Shown: positions 12,588-23,800 of the stretch, piece after piece
Layout of the letters: each line of letters opens with the position of its first letter
Numbering within the stretch: the first letter of the stretch is position 1
The notes under the pieces: model-generated
Seen by the model: only the letters and a program-made list of their open reading frames with translations
What the model was told of the DNA's origin: nothing
The model's database searches: none
From: Cristatella mucedo
Taxonomy: Eukaryota; Bryozoa; Phylactolaemata; Cristatellidae
Reading direction: 5' to 3'
DNA length: 64,000 nucleotides
Assembly: GCA_009760855.2 (NCBI GenBank)
Contig: WPIO01000350.1
Coordinates: forward strand, 2,501-66,500
Position numbers and translations under genes: made by a program

Positions 12588-12740
12588 AATCTAATGTAAT
12601 GTATATACGTCCATGACTCCACAAAGTTATAAAGACTATGTGGGTGTTGCATAGGAGTGTTTTGCATAGCCCACTTACAGCCAAAGCTTTCGGTACTGAT
12701 TCAGCAGCTAATAGACTTTATTTCATGCAACTTCCAGAGT
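12588..12740 (-). mobile_element. LINE family B 3' end
   Basis: Reverse complement of the family B tail: AATGTAATGTAT, then GACTCCACAAAGTTATAAAGAC, GTGGGTGTTGCATAGGAGTG and a diverged ACCGAAAGC/AGCCAA block. Strongly 5' truncated. Confidence 0.75.
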
Positions 12741-12892
12741 TGGCAGTGTAGTTTGAAATTCTCCAAGTAGCAGGTACACGTAACAATGCAGAAGACCGAA
12801 GTGCGCTCTAAGATGTTTATTTATATGGATGCCGAAGCTGGCCTGTGAGAAAGTTCTAGAATTTGTGCTGGCAGTTACTTAAGGCTGGTCAA

Positions 12893-12976
12893 CAGTAACA
12901 ATAATAATAACAATAATAATGCACTTGATCAAGCACCCATACAGAACTCAATCTCATTCAAGGATCTTTACATTTG
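12893..12976 (-). mobile_element. LINE family A or SINE 3' tail only
   Basis: AATAATAATGCACTTGATCAAGCACCC..AGAACTCAATCTC is the reverse complement of the family A terminal tail with its ATT repeat. No RT sequence adjoins it, so it is either an extremely 5'-truncated LINE or the tail of a worn SINE. Confidence 0.7.
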
Positions 12977-12979
12977 CTA

Positions 12980-13392
12980 GATAGGGATTGCACTCATCAT
13001 CACTGCACGAGAATTTACACGGCGCTCGCACGACGAGCTGCCGCACATTGCCATACACAACCTGCTACCGAGAGGCTTCGGTAGTAGCAGTGACTCTGAC
13101 CGTAGCTGCAGCTTGAACTGCATCGGCAGCAGCAGCAGCAGCAGCGAAGCTTCACGGCAGCATACGGCCACCACCAATACTGCTACCACCAGCTCAGCCT
13201 TGCGGGTGACTATTGTCATCCACCGAGCTTTTTGAGGCGGCTCAGCTGCTATTCTCTGTTGCTTGCTTTATTGGCACAACGACGAGGTGGTTGTGGAGAA
13301 GGATGGGGCAGAAGTCGCGGCCATGATGTCGACTAGATTCGACACATGCCTGCGAGAGGTCATCGGCGTCCTGTCGGCCGTGTCCACATAGC
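12980..13392 (+). other. coding-like segment, unrecognised
   Basis: Two plus-strand open stretches without an obvious ATG have balanced codon use. One runs to about 13,233, contains EFTRRSHDELPHIAIHNLL followed by a serine run from a CAG/AGC repeat (13,124-13,146), and ends at TGA. The other runs from about 13,266 to 13,392 and includes HNDEVVVEKDGAEVAAMM. They could be exons, a retrocopy or chance. No splice sites link them with confidence. Overlapping minus-strand frames also exist. Confidence 0.3.
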
Positions 13393-13581
13393 TTGTAGAA
13401 GGACTCCTTATAAGGCTTGCAGCAGCAGCGGCAGGGGACCTTGAAGAGGGACCATTGCACAAGCTGGTCTATCCTGTAGCTATCTTGGGCGACATGAGTG
13501 TGCAAAAGTGTGAGAACCGACTGAGCTTAGCCCGTTCAAAGCAAATGCAGCAATCCGGATCATATTAATAGTCATATCAGC

Positions 13582-13693
<112 letters not shown>

Positions 13694-13814
13694 TAATGTT
13701 ACTCTTTTTTGTTACATGCATAGTTCTTACTAGCGAATGTAGCTATCCTATCATATTATACATATCTCTTTTTGTATAGCGATACGAATGTAGATATCCG
13801 TATTATATTCATAG

Positions 13815-13866
<52 letters not shown>

Positions 13867-13902
13867 ATATGTATATATATATATATTTATATACACATAC
13901 AC

Positions 13903-13974
<72 letters not shown>

Positions 13975-14010
13975 CTGTGTGACTATGAATATATATATAT
14001 ATATATATAT
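13815..14010 (+). repeat. AT/TG-rich microsatellite cluster
   Basis: Several AT runs of 30-60 bp are separated by short TG, ATAC and TTTAT spacers. No coding content. Confidence 0.95.
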
Positions 14011-14054
14011 AATAATTTGATTCTTTGTGTTACCTGCATAGTTCATACTAGAAA

Positions 14055-14170
14055 TAAATATATAATATTATTCGTTTATATAGTGCCCTGAGATACCTTA
14101 ATTTATTTAGGTACTTCCCCTAACGCCACAGGATTCTAACCCATGACCTCAGTAATCAGGTAAAATCTGG
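14055..14170 (-). mobile_element. SINE-2 remnant
   Basis: CGTTTATATAGTGCCCTGAGATACCTTAA..GGTACTT is the reverse complement of the SINE-2 tail (AGATTAAG..AGGGCGCTATATAAA) and is followed by a degraded B-box region (GGATTCTAACCCATGACCTC). Diverged from the other copies. Confidence 0.6.
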
Positions 14171-14404
14171 TGATGGTTCGACGCTCATTCATCGTCTTGC
14201 TGTGCTGCTGGTTGCCGATTCTGCAATGAAACCTTCACCCAACGTTTGCCGTTTTATCTAGATGGAGTGTGAGGTCAGTAAAGACCGACTCGTCGTGCTT
14301 GACTCGACTGCTCAGAACCTTGGACACTTGATTTAAATACGCAGGACTGCTGGTTTGCTGCAAGGCAATGCTAACCGACATTGGGGGCACGCAGTCTGCC
14401 TGAG

Positions 14405-14590
14405 GTTAAATAATTAAATTAATAATACTAGCTTACAAAACAGCCTCTTCTTATGTAGCGACAGAACAGCTATAACGGCTATCACCACAGCTTGCAGTGC
14501 TGATCCAGGATCGCCCAATACAGGATTCGAACCCACGACCTCGGGCCAAGGTCGTGAAAAGCTACCGCCTTATCTAGTGACCCATACTTT
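14405..14590 (-). mobile_element. SINE-1, tRNA-derived, antisense copy
   Basis: The reverse complement carries an A-box-like CACTAGATAAGGCGGTAGC and a B box in GTCGTGGGTTCGAATCCTG, followed by the GGCGATCCTGGATCAGCACT..GTCGCTACATAAGAAGAGG body and a TTTAATT-rich tail. It matches the copies at 41,456 and 61,742. The pol III promoter boxes mark it as tRNA-derived. Confidence 0.85.
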
Positions 14591-14599
14591 GCAGTCCGT

Positions 14600-16350
14600 C
14601 TGACAACTGCTGTAGGATAGAGTTCACCGAGAGGATCGAACTGGCACTGGACTCAGCGTCAGCATAGATATTTCCTTAGCTGAGTTCAATTGGCAGACTT
14701 GGGGGATCCATGAACAGATGATGCACTAAATACAATTGCACCGGGGTTCACTTGGTCCCTTCTTTACTTGCTCAGCCCTGGGTAACCGATTATGGTGCTT
14801 CACTAAGGCAGGACAATGGTATCAGCGCTGTGGTTCGTGGCATCACGACCGAATCGTACTGACACTGGGCGTTGGCATCAGCAATGTGGTGCCATGGCAT
14901 CACGACCGAACCCTGCTGACTTTCGGATTGTCGAAAAACTCAGCGATACGTCGAATAAGTATGCCTGAGTCAAGGGCAGCTTGGCAAAGCAGGTGCATGG
15001 TTTTGCCCGACGACCGATGGAAAATTCCGTTGCAATGTCGAGATTGTCCTCTGGTTTGTGAAGGCAAACGCCGAAGCACTAGCCGGACCAGCAATCGCCC
15101 TGAGCTTGCCGTTCCAGGTTCTCTGGTTTCCCGAGGCAAATTTGGCTTTATTGGCAGCAAAATGTCTGCCAGCCTTTCGTCATGTCTTGCAATGCTGCCG
15201 AAACCATGAACCTGCTAGATTCTGCCTGCATTGATGATCTGACAACTGGAAATGCCTGAATCTGATAACTTGAGGTATCTAATTTGCAAGAATGTCGAGT
15301 GCACAATATGATCACTGTGGTTGTTAATGCTTTTATACTTATGCGTGATTTTGCGTTTGATAGTGTTTGATATTTGCAACCTCTTTCACGGGTTTGGCAT
15401 CTTTACGACTATAAAGAGTGATTATTTTTTGAAAGTTGTTGACTGCCTTTAAAAATTAAAATTATATAAAAAAACTTGTGATGTTTGAAGATATATAGGT
15501 GGAGGTGTGCGATAGGTTTGTGTATGTGTTATGTGAGTGGTCGTGTGCATGTTCGTGTGTGCATGTGGCTTGTAGGTGCACGAATGTGCTGGTGTGTGTC
15601 GATAGACTCACTGCTAGTTCAAACAACTATCATCAAACCACTCTTCATTGAGAGGCAACATGTGGGCAGATACAACACTCACGTACTTATCACTTGAGTG
15701 AATTTGAGCGAGCTAGCGGTCTATGGTTCCTCTTTTGAGTAACCACTACGTTGACATGAATGCCACTGCCGAATTACTTATTCGTGCCGCCTCAGTTTCG
15801 GCCTTTGCTTCCAAACGGCACTTTGGAACTTACAGATGATTTTTTGACACAACAATCAGTGATTGCTGCTAGCCTCTAGCAAAAAAAGCAATTTGGGCTA
15901 AACGGTTGGCTGCAAGTAGTACCTTAGGGTAAGGCTACGCTTTTTATACGAAGTGAGTGTCACACGAACATCACTACCGACAATCCTACAAGTGTGGCAA
16001 TAACGGCACCTTGTGCAAGCATATTCGGGCAGCCTAAGAATAGTGAATAGCCATATCTGTTCGATGGCATCAAGGGGTTATTTGCACCTGTTTGCATTTG
16101 GAAAGAGCAGAGACCAATTATCAAGAGTACTCCATAAAAGAATCTATTAACATGTGCACGTCCTAATAAATATTAGTCGGCATGCCTGTCTTGGATCAAT
16201 ATTCAGCGACAGATCTCTTAAGTAAAAGGTAAGACGAGCGATGGCTGCTCCTTGGATGAAACTATTTTGAATAATTTCAAATATATTGTGACGTCTATGT
16301 CCACAGGCTGTTAGAACTGAGAAAAAATAGCAGTGACTAGTACTACATTA
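14600..16350. other. stretch without a supported gene; small tandem repeat inside
   Basis: The 157-codon frame at 14,736-15,209 owes part of its length to two diverged 60-65 bp repeats (GGCATCACGACCGAA at about 14,838 and 14,896). The opposite strand is also open for 86 codons at 14,900-15,160. No domain was recognised. The rest, to 16,350, shows nothing supportable apart from a TG-rich stretch near 15,520-15,600. Confidence 0.35.
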
Positions 16351-16359
16351 TGACTTCAG

Positions 16360-16785
16360 CAGGAGCCTGTCGAAGAAATCCTTGCAACTTAATATCTCGT
16401 GCAAATCTCAAGTTTTCTGAGACCGTGCATTTAGTCTGCCTGCTCCCAAAGTCTGGAATCTCTCTTCCGACTTCCAACAATACGTACCCTCATTTGACCA
16501 GATTTAAACAGAAATTTGAAACACCTATTTATGTCGGCCTTGAGTGATACCCGTGTTTCGTTCTTTACGTGCTTATGCATGCTGACATTGCATACTGCCA
16601 CTGACCACGCTTTCGTGCTGACCCTGTTCATTGTTTCCCTAACCTTGTTATTCATGTTGTTTACAAAGCATGCTACCATTAACAGTTCAATCGTGCCTCC
16701 TATGCAGCAAATGTAAAGGGCCTAGCAAGAAATTGAGTTATCTGAGTTAGGTTAAGTAAGTATATTATTATTATCGAATATATTA
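16360..16785 (+). mobile_element. LINE family A 3' end
   Basis: Begins inside the C-terminal coding region (CTCAAGTTTTCTGAGACCGT..GCTCCCAAAGTCTGGAA), continues through the 3' UTR (CTGACCCTGTTCATTG, GTTGTTTACAAAGCATGCTACC) and ends in a diverged tail (AAATTGAGTTATCTGAG) with ATT repeats. Confidence 0.8.
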
Positions 16786-17069
16786 GAAAGGAGCTTCAAG
16801 TAGTGGATGCAGTAGTGGATTCAAGTCATGGAGCTGGCATAATGAGAGTGAAAGTAGCAGGTGTCAGAAAGCATGGCCGACTTTTTCCAGCTCGTTCTGT
16901 CAGTAAGATTGGATGGGATTCTGCAGTAAAATGCTGCTGGTCTTTTGGAAGCCGGACGAAGGATCGCCGGAAGTGATTCACACCTACACTTACAGACAGC
17001 TCATCGAGGATCCTCAAAGCTGCTGCTTCATATCGGAAATGTGAACCTCGATTATGTCAAGCTCAAACA

Positions 17070-18007
17070 AGTTACGGGCAAACCCAGTGTGATTCACAAA
17101 TTGGAAAGGCTGACGGTCAAAATTGGCTCTGCCAGCATATTTATGCTGAAACAGCTCGAAATCGAGGTGTCATATTCCAAAGCGACCTCTCGTTAGACGA
17201 CCATATCAGATATGCAGTCAAATCTGTCTTTTTTCAGCTTCATAGCATTGCTTAAATTTGGCCTTGTTTAGATAAGGATACCACGTCTAAGTTGGTCCAT
17301 GCATTCATAAAATCAAGTCTCGACTTTTGTAACTCACTGCTTACTGGCCTACCACCACGTGCGATCAGGCGATTGCTGCTGGTGCAAAACTTCACAGCTA
17401 GGTTTGTCTGTCGTGAGTGTCGAAGTTGCCACAGTACCCCACTTTTCGCCGACCTGCACTAGCTACCAGTCAAGCAACGGATTTACTTCAAGGTTTTGTT
17501 GCTAACTCTTAGGTCGATTCATTCTTTGGCTCCAGCCTATCTCTCAGATATACTCACCCATCAGGCCAAGCGTCTAACCACCGGCTTTTCGGAATCCAGC
17601 AGTGTACTAATACCTCGTAGAAACCTCAAATCCTTTGAGACGGTGCTTCTAGTTCGTATAAGCCCGAAGCCTGGAACTCCTTTACGACCTGTGTCAGAAC
17701 ATCTCTTGACCTGACCACATTTAAAAAGAACTTTAACACACAACTATTAAGGACAACATTTAGTGGGTCCCTTTCATTCGTCCTTCACGTGCTTATAGTT
17801 TCTGACACTGTGCATACTGCCCCTAACCACATTTACATCTGACCCTGTGCATGTCAACCTAACCATGTTATTCATTTTGTTTGTATATAAAGTATGATCT
17901 TACTCACCATTCAATTGCATTTCCCTTTGCATCAAACGTAAAGCGCCTAGAGAGAGATTGAGTTCTCTGAGGGCACTTTATCAAGTGCATTATTATCATT
18001 ATTATTA
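17070..18007 (+). mobile_element. LINE family A RT C-terminus and complete 3' tail
   Basis: Starts at the GKPSVIHKLERLTVKIGSAS segment downstream of the catalytic box and proceeds through the region equivalent to RNLGVIFQSDLSLDDH, TSKLVHAF, LVQNSAARLVCRE and PAYLSDIL, then the 3' UTR and AGAGATTGAGTTCTCTGAGG with an ATT-type tail. Frameshifts and stops occur (for example CTTAAATTTGG near 17,250), so it is inactive. Confidence 0.9.
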
Positions 18008-18440
18008 AACAAGAAACATATGACCATATTATCGATGTGCATCTCACAGACGACTAATGTTGCGTCCAGACGTAGCTCAGTGCCCCTAAGTAGTGAAGAT
18101 TTAGATGAGAGTTCCTTGAAGATTGTAAAAGGGTGCATTTCTAGATTGGCCTTCTGACCGCATCAGCAAGTTGGTTTTCTTTGCCCATCGGACGATTGGG
18201 ACATTAGGGTTCCCTGTCAGAAAAAAGACCACTGCGGACTGACTTCTCTGGAAGGGAGGAACACAATCAAACGGGAGCTTCTTTGGTAGACCTTCGCAGA
18301 AGGTAGACCTTCGCAAAGTGCTGACACCATCGATGCATCTGCTTTCTACTTAACCAATATAATGTCAAAGTTTATTTCCACGTCGGACCGAAGGTAAATG
18401 ACATCTAAAGGTAGAAGAAATTGCTAATAAGGTGAGGATA

Positions 18441-18671
18441 TCAGAGGAAGCTGGAAGTAATCGCATCGTTGTAGCGTTTAGGGCTTAAATTTTCTGGTAA
18501 TGCTACAATAGAGAACCGTGGAAAACAAAGATGTAGAATATCCTGTAGAGTCAACATCTTGACCGATTCAAGATAACCACGGTGACTTACTGAGAAAAAC
18601 GAGGCAACCACTGCGACTGGGGTGCACTTGAATCTGAATGTGCTAGCATAAGCCAAACATGGAGGGAGACG
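18441..18671 (-). CDS. two terminal exons of an unrecognised host gene
   Basis: On the minus strand an exon at 18,591-18,671 (27 codons, RLPPCLAYASTFRFKC..VASFFS) follows a CAG acceptor and ends at a strong GTAAGT donor. A 48-nt intron ends in TGACTCTACAG. The final exon, 18,441-18,542, reads DILHLCFPRFSIVALPENLS and on to TGA. Both exons are phase 0 at the junction, so the frame is continuous, which is good evidence of a real gene. Upstream exons were not linked. The protein is not recognised. The intron is very short, as in other genes of this window. Confidence 0.6.
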   Translation of the reverse strand, partial: RLPPCLAYASTFRFKCTPVAVVASFFSVSHRGYLESVKMLTLQDILHLCFPRFSIVALPENLSPKRYNDAITSSFL

Positions 18672-18825
18672 CTGTTACAGTATTACATGAAGAGAGCAAT
18701 TTCGTGTATGCCCTCAAATCAAGAAAATCTACTTTTTTTTAAACCTTTTTAGGTATTTCGTATGACTATAGCGTCAATAAATGTTACGTGAATGAGCAAG
18801 ACAATGTAGAGAGCACCATACTTAC

Positions 18826-18968
18826 GATAGTATTTAAATAAAAAAGCAGCTGCATCTGCTGTAACTTCTGCACAAGTTGACTTCGCTCGATAAGATCGTG
18901 TCAGCTCATCTTTGAGCATACGGCAGTTTTAGGCTTCAAGATTCATCTTCCGTTCCTTGTCTGCCATC
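18826..18968 (-). CDS. candidate exon with one in-frame stop
   Basis: A strong acceptor (TTTATTCTTTACAG) precedes ATG at 18,965-18,967, and a strong donor (GTAAGTATGG) follows at 18,825. Between them the frame reads MADKERKMNLEA, then TAA at 18,929-18,931, then NCRMLKDELTRSYRAKST and ADAAAFLFKYY. Apart from the one stop it looks like a charged helical protein. The exon ends in phase 1 and does not match the phase-0 exon at 18,671, so an exon is missing, it belongs to another gene, or it is a pseudogene. A sequencing error at the stop is possible. Confidence 0.4.
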
Positions 18969-19617
18969 CTGTAAAGAATAAAGGGCCGCCTAGCTATTAA
19001 TTGAACTGGCTTTAGCCATCTTTAAATATGCAAAGGCGAGACAAATTTCTGGAACGAAAAGCAATAGCTGCAGATAACATTCGTTTAATATCCGAACCTA
19101 TGCAAGTATAGAAGACCCACACACGTTCGTGCATAATGAGAATCGCAATAAAAATGGGCCATTCCCAAAGCCTCCCATATGTAAAGGGGTACGAAATAAA
19201 TCCATATGAGCTCTTTAAATTTCACTGTTGCAAGGCATTTAGCTAAGACAAACATGTAACACCAAACCATTTAATGCATATGCATAGGTGTAAAAGCGCA
19301 AAAAATAAATGTAGAGTTGCTTTTTTTAAAGAAATAAATACATAAAGTAATATTGCCTGTGAAAATGTAACGTTTAGATTATTGACATTTATGACTGCCT
19401 ACCACTAAAAAGGGTCACTGCAAAGCCAAAAAACTATCGGAAAAGCAATTTCTGTAGATGCAAATGAGTAAATTGATGAATCTCGACTTACGTGCAACCA
19501 CCAAGCTTAATGCAATAGCTTCCGGGATGACCCCAAAAAAGGCCTTCGGTGTGCCAACCAGTTACAATACAGCTGCGTAGGATATCTTATCTACAAGACT
19601 GACCTAACCAGGCAGCC

Positions 19618-19705
19618 ATGGATGCATCGAAAGACGAACTTATGTGGAAGAGAGTCAACTGCTATTTAATGGAAATAGTAAATGCAGCAGAGACTGCCTG
19701 TAAAG
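19618..19705 (+). CDS. candidate first exon, plus-strand gene
   Basis: ATG in context CAGCCATGG begins a frame reading MDASKDELMWKRVNCYLMEI and nine further codons, ending at AAAG followed by GTAAAGAG, a usable donor. Composition is typical of a soluble, charged N-terminus. A possible downstream exon is at 19,868-20,011. The gene would diverge from the minus-strand exons at 18.4-19.0 kb. Not recognised. Confidence 0.45.
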
Positions 19706-19867
19706 GTAAAGAGTTGAGATTAAGTTCTGCTTAGTGCTACACAGATGTATAATGAAAAAATAATCACATTTTTTTAAAGCAATGCGATTATTATCTTAAG
19801 CAACAAGCATTACATACTATCGACTTCCTAAGAACTACAGTGATTCATGCTTAATTGAATCATACAG

Positions 19868-20011
19868 ATTGACCAGTCAATCCAAGTCATAGGTCAATAT
19901 CCATATCACCTAGCAAATCTAGACGACAGAGTAAGATTTCTCGAACCAGTTACCGGCAACCTCTTGCTTCTTATCTCGACCTCTAACCTATTACAGTTAT
20001 TGCCTATGTAG
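19868..20011 (+). CDS. candidate terminal exon, plus strand
   Basis: After GAATCATACAG an open frame of 47 codons to TAG includes IDQSIQVIGQYPYHLANLDD and RVRFLEPVTGN. It lies 160 bp downstream of the candidate first exon at 19,618-19,705, but the phases do not agree with the obvious donor (phase 1 against phase 0). They agree if an earlier GTAAAT donor at 19,678 is used. Both options are inference. Confidence 0.35.
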   Translation: MDQSIQVIGQYPYHLANLDDRVRFLEPVTGNLLLLISTSNLLQLLPM

Positions 20012-20212
20012 CATAGAATAGAACGTAAGCAATTTCAGCTTGTGTTCCAAACTTTGGACAAAACGAGGAAAAACCACAGGTGATTATTTTTTATTGGTAT
20101 ATCAATTATACTCTACAGCATAGAGTACTTTCTTACTGACCCACTCTCACCAAGTCTCCCTCAGAGCGTTTCTGTCAAAGAAACTGGGACGAATCGTTAC
20201 AGACCAGCTGAA

Positions 20213-20665
20213 AACATTGAAACTGTAAGCCTTGCCAGTAACTTCCAGTCCATTTGAGACCAGATCACTCTGCAAACTCAGTATTGCTTTACGTTTATAA
20301 CTACTTTGCTAGGATTGCAGGCTTAGTTAGAGTCTCGTGGTTTGTTATGCTCAGTCTTTTGTCAATTTTCTTGAATTGAATTATGAAGAAACTACTTTTT
20401 TAATTACATGTAAACCGTGTTTAATTCAGAAAGGACAGGATAATGGTCACAGTCGGCTGTGCCAGTGCATCTCTGAAATCTGCTCAAAATCGAGGTGTGT
20501 TGCTTTAAAGCGACCTTTCCTTAAACAATATGTGATTCATGTTGTTTACCGAGCGTGCTACCCCAATTAATCGATCGTGTTTCCTTCAAAGCAAAGTGAA
20601 AGTGGGAAGAGCGAGATAAGTCGTCTGAGATTCATTCGTCAAATATATTGTTCTTATTATTGCTT
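20213..20665 (+). mobile_element. worn LINE family A remnant with large internal deletion
   Basis: GTAAGCCTTGCCAGTAACTTCCAGTCC resembles the FQSGFRAFHST-coding part. CTGCTCAAAATCGAGGTGTG..CAAAGCGACCTT matches ENRGVIFQSDLS of the mid-C region. The sequence then jumps to the 3' UTR (ATGTTGTTTACCGAGCGTGCTACC). It is too degraded for an ORF. Confidence 0.5.
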
Positions 20666-21128
20666 TTTATGTACCAAATTTGTGGCCACTTTTTTAAATT
20701 TACCCAACTCTAGTATACCTAGCTTACACAATACCTTTTTACGTATTCTCACTCATCTGTTGTACATCCCTGCATTATAAGGATTACTTAATATAGAAAC
20801 TCCATGGACACACCTAGTACAGGCACTACTACTGTTGGGTGGTGGAATGCTTCACAAACAACAAGAATAACGTGGTTATGGGTGACATGCACACTGAAAA
20901 CATGCAAGTGTAGTTTGTAGCAGCATGCAACAGTGTCAGCAAGCATCATCACATAAAGGACAAATCACCAGGACAACGAGTGCTCACTATTTCTTAATGG
21001 GTCCCCAGACAGAATCTTGAAAACAAGAAAAACACTTGAAAACAAGATTTCCATAAAATTAGCTCTCTTTTTCAATCATGCATGCTACCCACCTCAGTTT
21101 CATTAAGGGTGCCATAAATAAACAATAA

Positions 21129-21366
21129 TTAAGCAGTATTTGAGGGTATTTCAGGCTTCAAACGTTGTGCCATTTTTGAAGAATATTGTTTTGAAGGGTA
21201 AAGAAGCAATTGAGGCAGAGCGAATAAAGATTTACAGGATGCACCAAGTATTCTCTCCAAAAAAGGTATCTCGAATACCGAGTCGGGCATTTTCTGAGCA
21301 ATCAAGGGCATGAAGCATGCTATTTTAGAATGCAGAGCCATAGGAATGACATAGTTCAAAGCTGTG
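21129..21366 (-). CDS. terminal exon of an unrecognised host gene
   Basis: A clear acceptor (ACATTGCCTTTTCAG) opens a 79-codon frame ending in TAA: TALNYVIPMALHSKIACFMP and onward to AQRLKPEIPSNTA. It enters in phase 2. A small upstream exon with matching phase may be 21,516-21,547 (DAHFHFIFAG, acceptor TAGCTGCAG, donor GTGAGG). The overlapping frame at 21,325-21,540 also looks peptide-like (MLTFILSLLGEDNVFDISSA), so alternative models exist. No domain recognised. Confidence 0.5.
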
Positions 21367-21702
21367 CTGAAAAGGCAATGTTAACGTATTCAAGTGTCGT
21401 GTTCTGGTGAGTTTCACATAGGATAAGGACGCTACATTAGGCAACATATTGATTCCTACGATGTCTAGGTACTTCACGCGAGCACTGCTTATGTCAAAGA
21501 CGTTGTCCTCACCCAGCAAAGATAAAATGAAAGTGAGCATCCTGCAGCTATTAGCATCCCGCGAACATGCTTGGAATTTTCGTCAAATTTTTTTTAAATG
21601 CAATAAGTGTAGAATCATATACTTTAATATTCATTCTCAACGTCACACGCAACGTCACACGCACGTGCGTACGTACATTTAAACATACACAGACAAACGA
21701 CG

Positions 21703-21703
<1 letters not shown>

Positions 21704-21757
<54 letters not shown>
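21704..21757 (+). repeat. (CA)n microsatellite at the left edge of copy B
   Basis: About 26 CA units. The left edge of copy A also begins with a CA run (4,366-4,386). Confidence 0.95.
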
Positions 21758-21763
<6 letters not shown>

Positions 21764-22094
21764 TGCCACATCAAAGGCATACCATTGCCGACCTAGCCAT
21801 ATGCACCCTGCGACCTTCAACTGCCCCAGCAGACAGTCGTTGTGTATTTAAAAACAATCCCACGGCCAGCACGTGCCAACTCAATCTAGTCGTAAACCAA
21901 ACCAACCATGCCGGAGCAAGCCCATGCCATCGATGTCAAAAACAATTATCGGGTTTCACTGCAGCTGTGATGTCAGTGGCTGCAGCACAAGAAACTGTGT
22001 CATATTGAAAGCAGCAGCATCAGCAAATACCTGCTGAGGTTTGATGCAATAACACCAACAGTAGCACAAGCGGCAGATAGAGATACAGAGGGAC

Positions 22095-23045
<951 letters not shown>

Positions 23046-23515
23046 TGAAATGATGGGTTAGACATGGAAGACAGAGCTGTCTTTTTAGTAACGATGCCGT
23101 AGAGCAGCTTGTTGTCACCACCGTTACGATGGGAGAGGGGTAGTAATGGGGTAGAGTATTTGGGTAGCCAGCCCCACCGAGGCAATCCACTGCTTCCATT
23201 GGCCTTGTCATGGAGCAGGCTGGTGTGGATCAACAACTTGAAACCGGTTAGCACTCTAAGTCAGTCACTGGAAGCAGCTACTGTGCAACACCCCCAAAAC
23301 GCTTATCACCGATAGTGTACCTGCAAGGAGGCAGCTGCTAAAGCCGCAAGAGCACTAATCGGCTAACTGCTCGAGAGGCAAAGGTGGACGACCCTGAGCC
23401 AATAGAGTCAGCACAGATGAGGTCAGCTCTCAAGACTCGACGAGTACTTTTATCGATCGGCTCAGTAATGCCCGAGTCGGATAGGAACGTCACTGACCAT
23501 GAACATCACTGGCTT

Positions 23516-23800
23516 CTTGCTGCTCTTCTCTCCCTCTATTTTCTCTCTTTTTTGCCCTCTCCCTCTTTTGCTCTCTCCCTCTCTTGTTTTCTTTCACTCT
23601 TTCTTGTTTTGTCTTGCTCTCCCATGCATGCTCTTGCTGTCACTCTTCCTCCCGCTATGTGTCTCTCTCCCTCTGTTGCTCTCTTACACTTACTCCTTCT
23701 CTCTTATTCTTACCCTCTCACTCTTCCTCTCCCTCCTTCTTGCTCTCTCTCCCTTTCTTCTCTCTTTCTCACCCACTTTATTACTCACTCTTTAACTTGT
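23516..23800 (+). repeat. CT-rich pyrimidine tract
   Basis: Irregular CTCTCCCTCT/TTCTCTC sequence of about 285 bp lying in a segment absent from copy A. Its purine-pyrimidine polarity is opposite to the GA array 0.5-1.4 kb upstream. Frames of 83-163 codons here are low-complexity artefacts. Confidence 0.9.
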
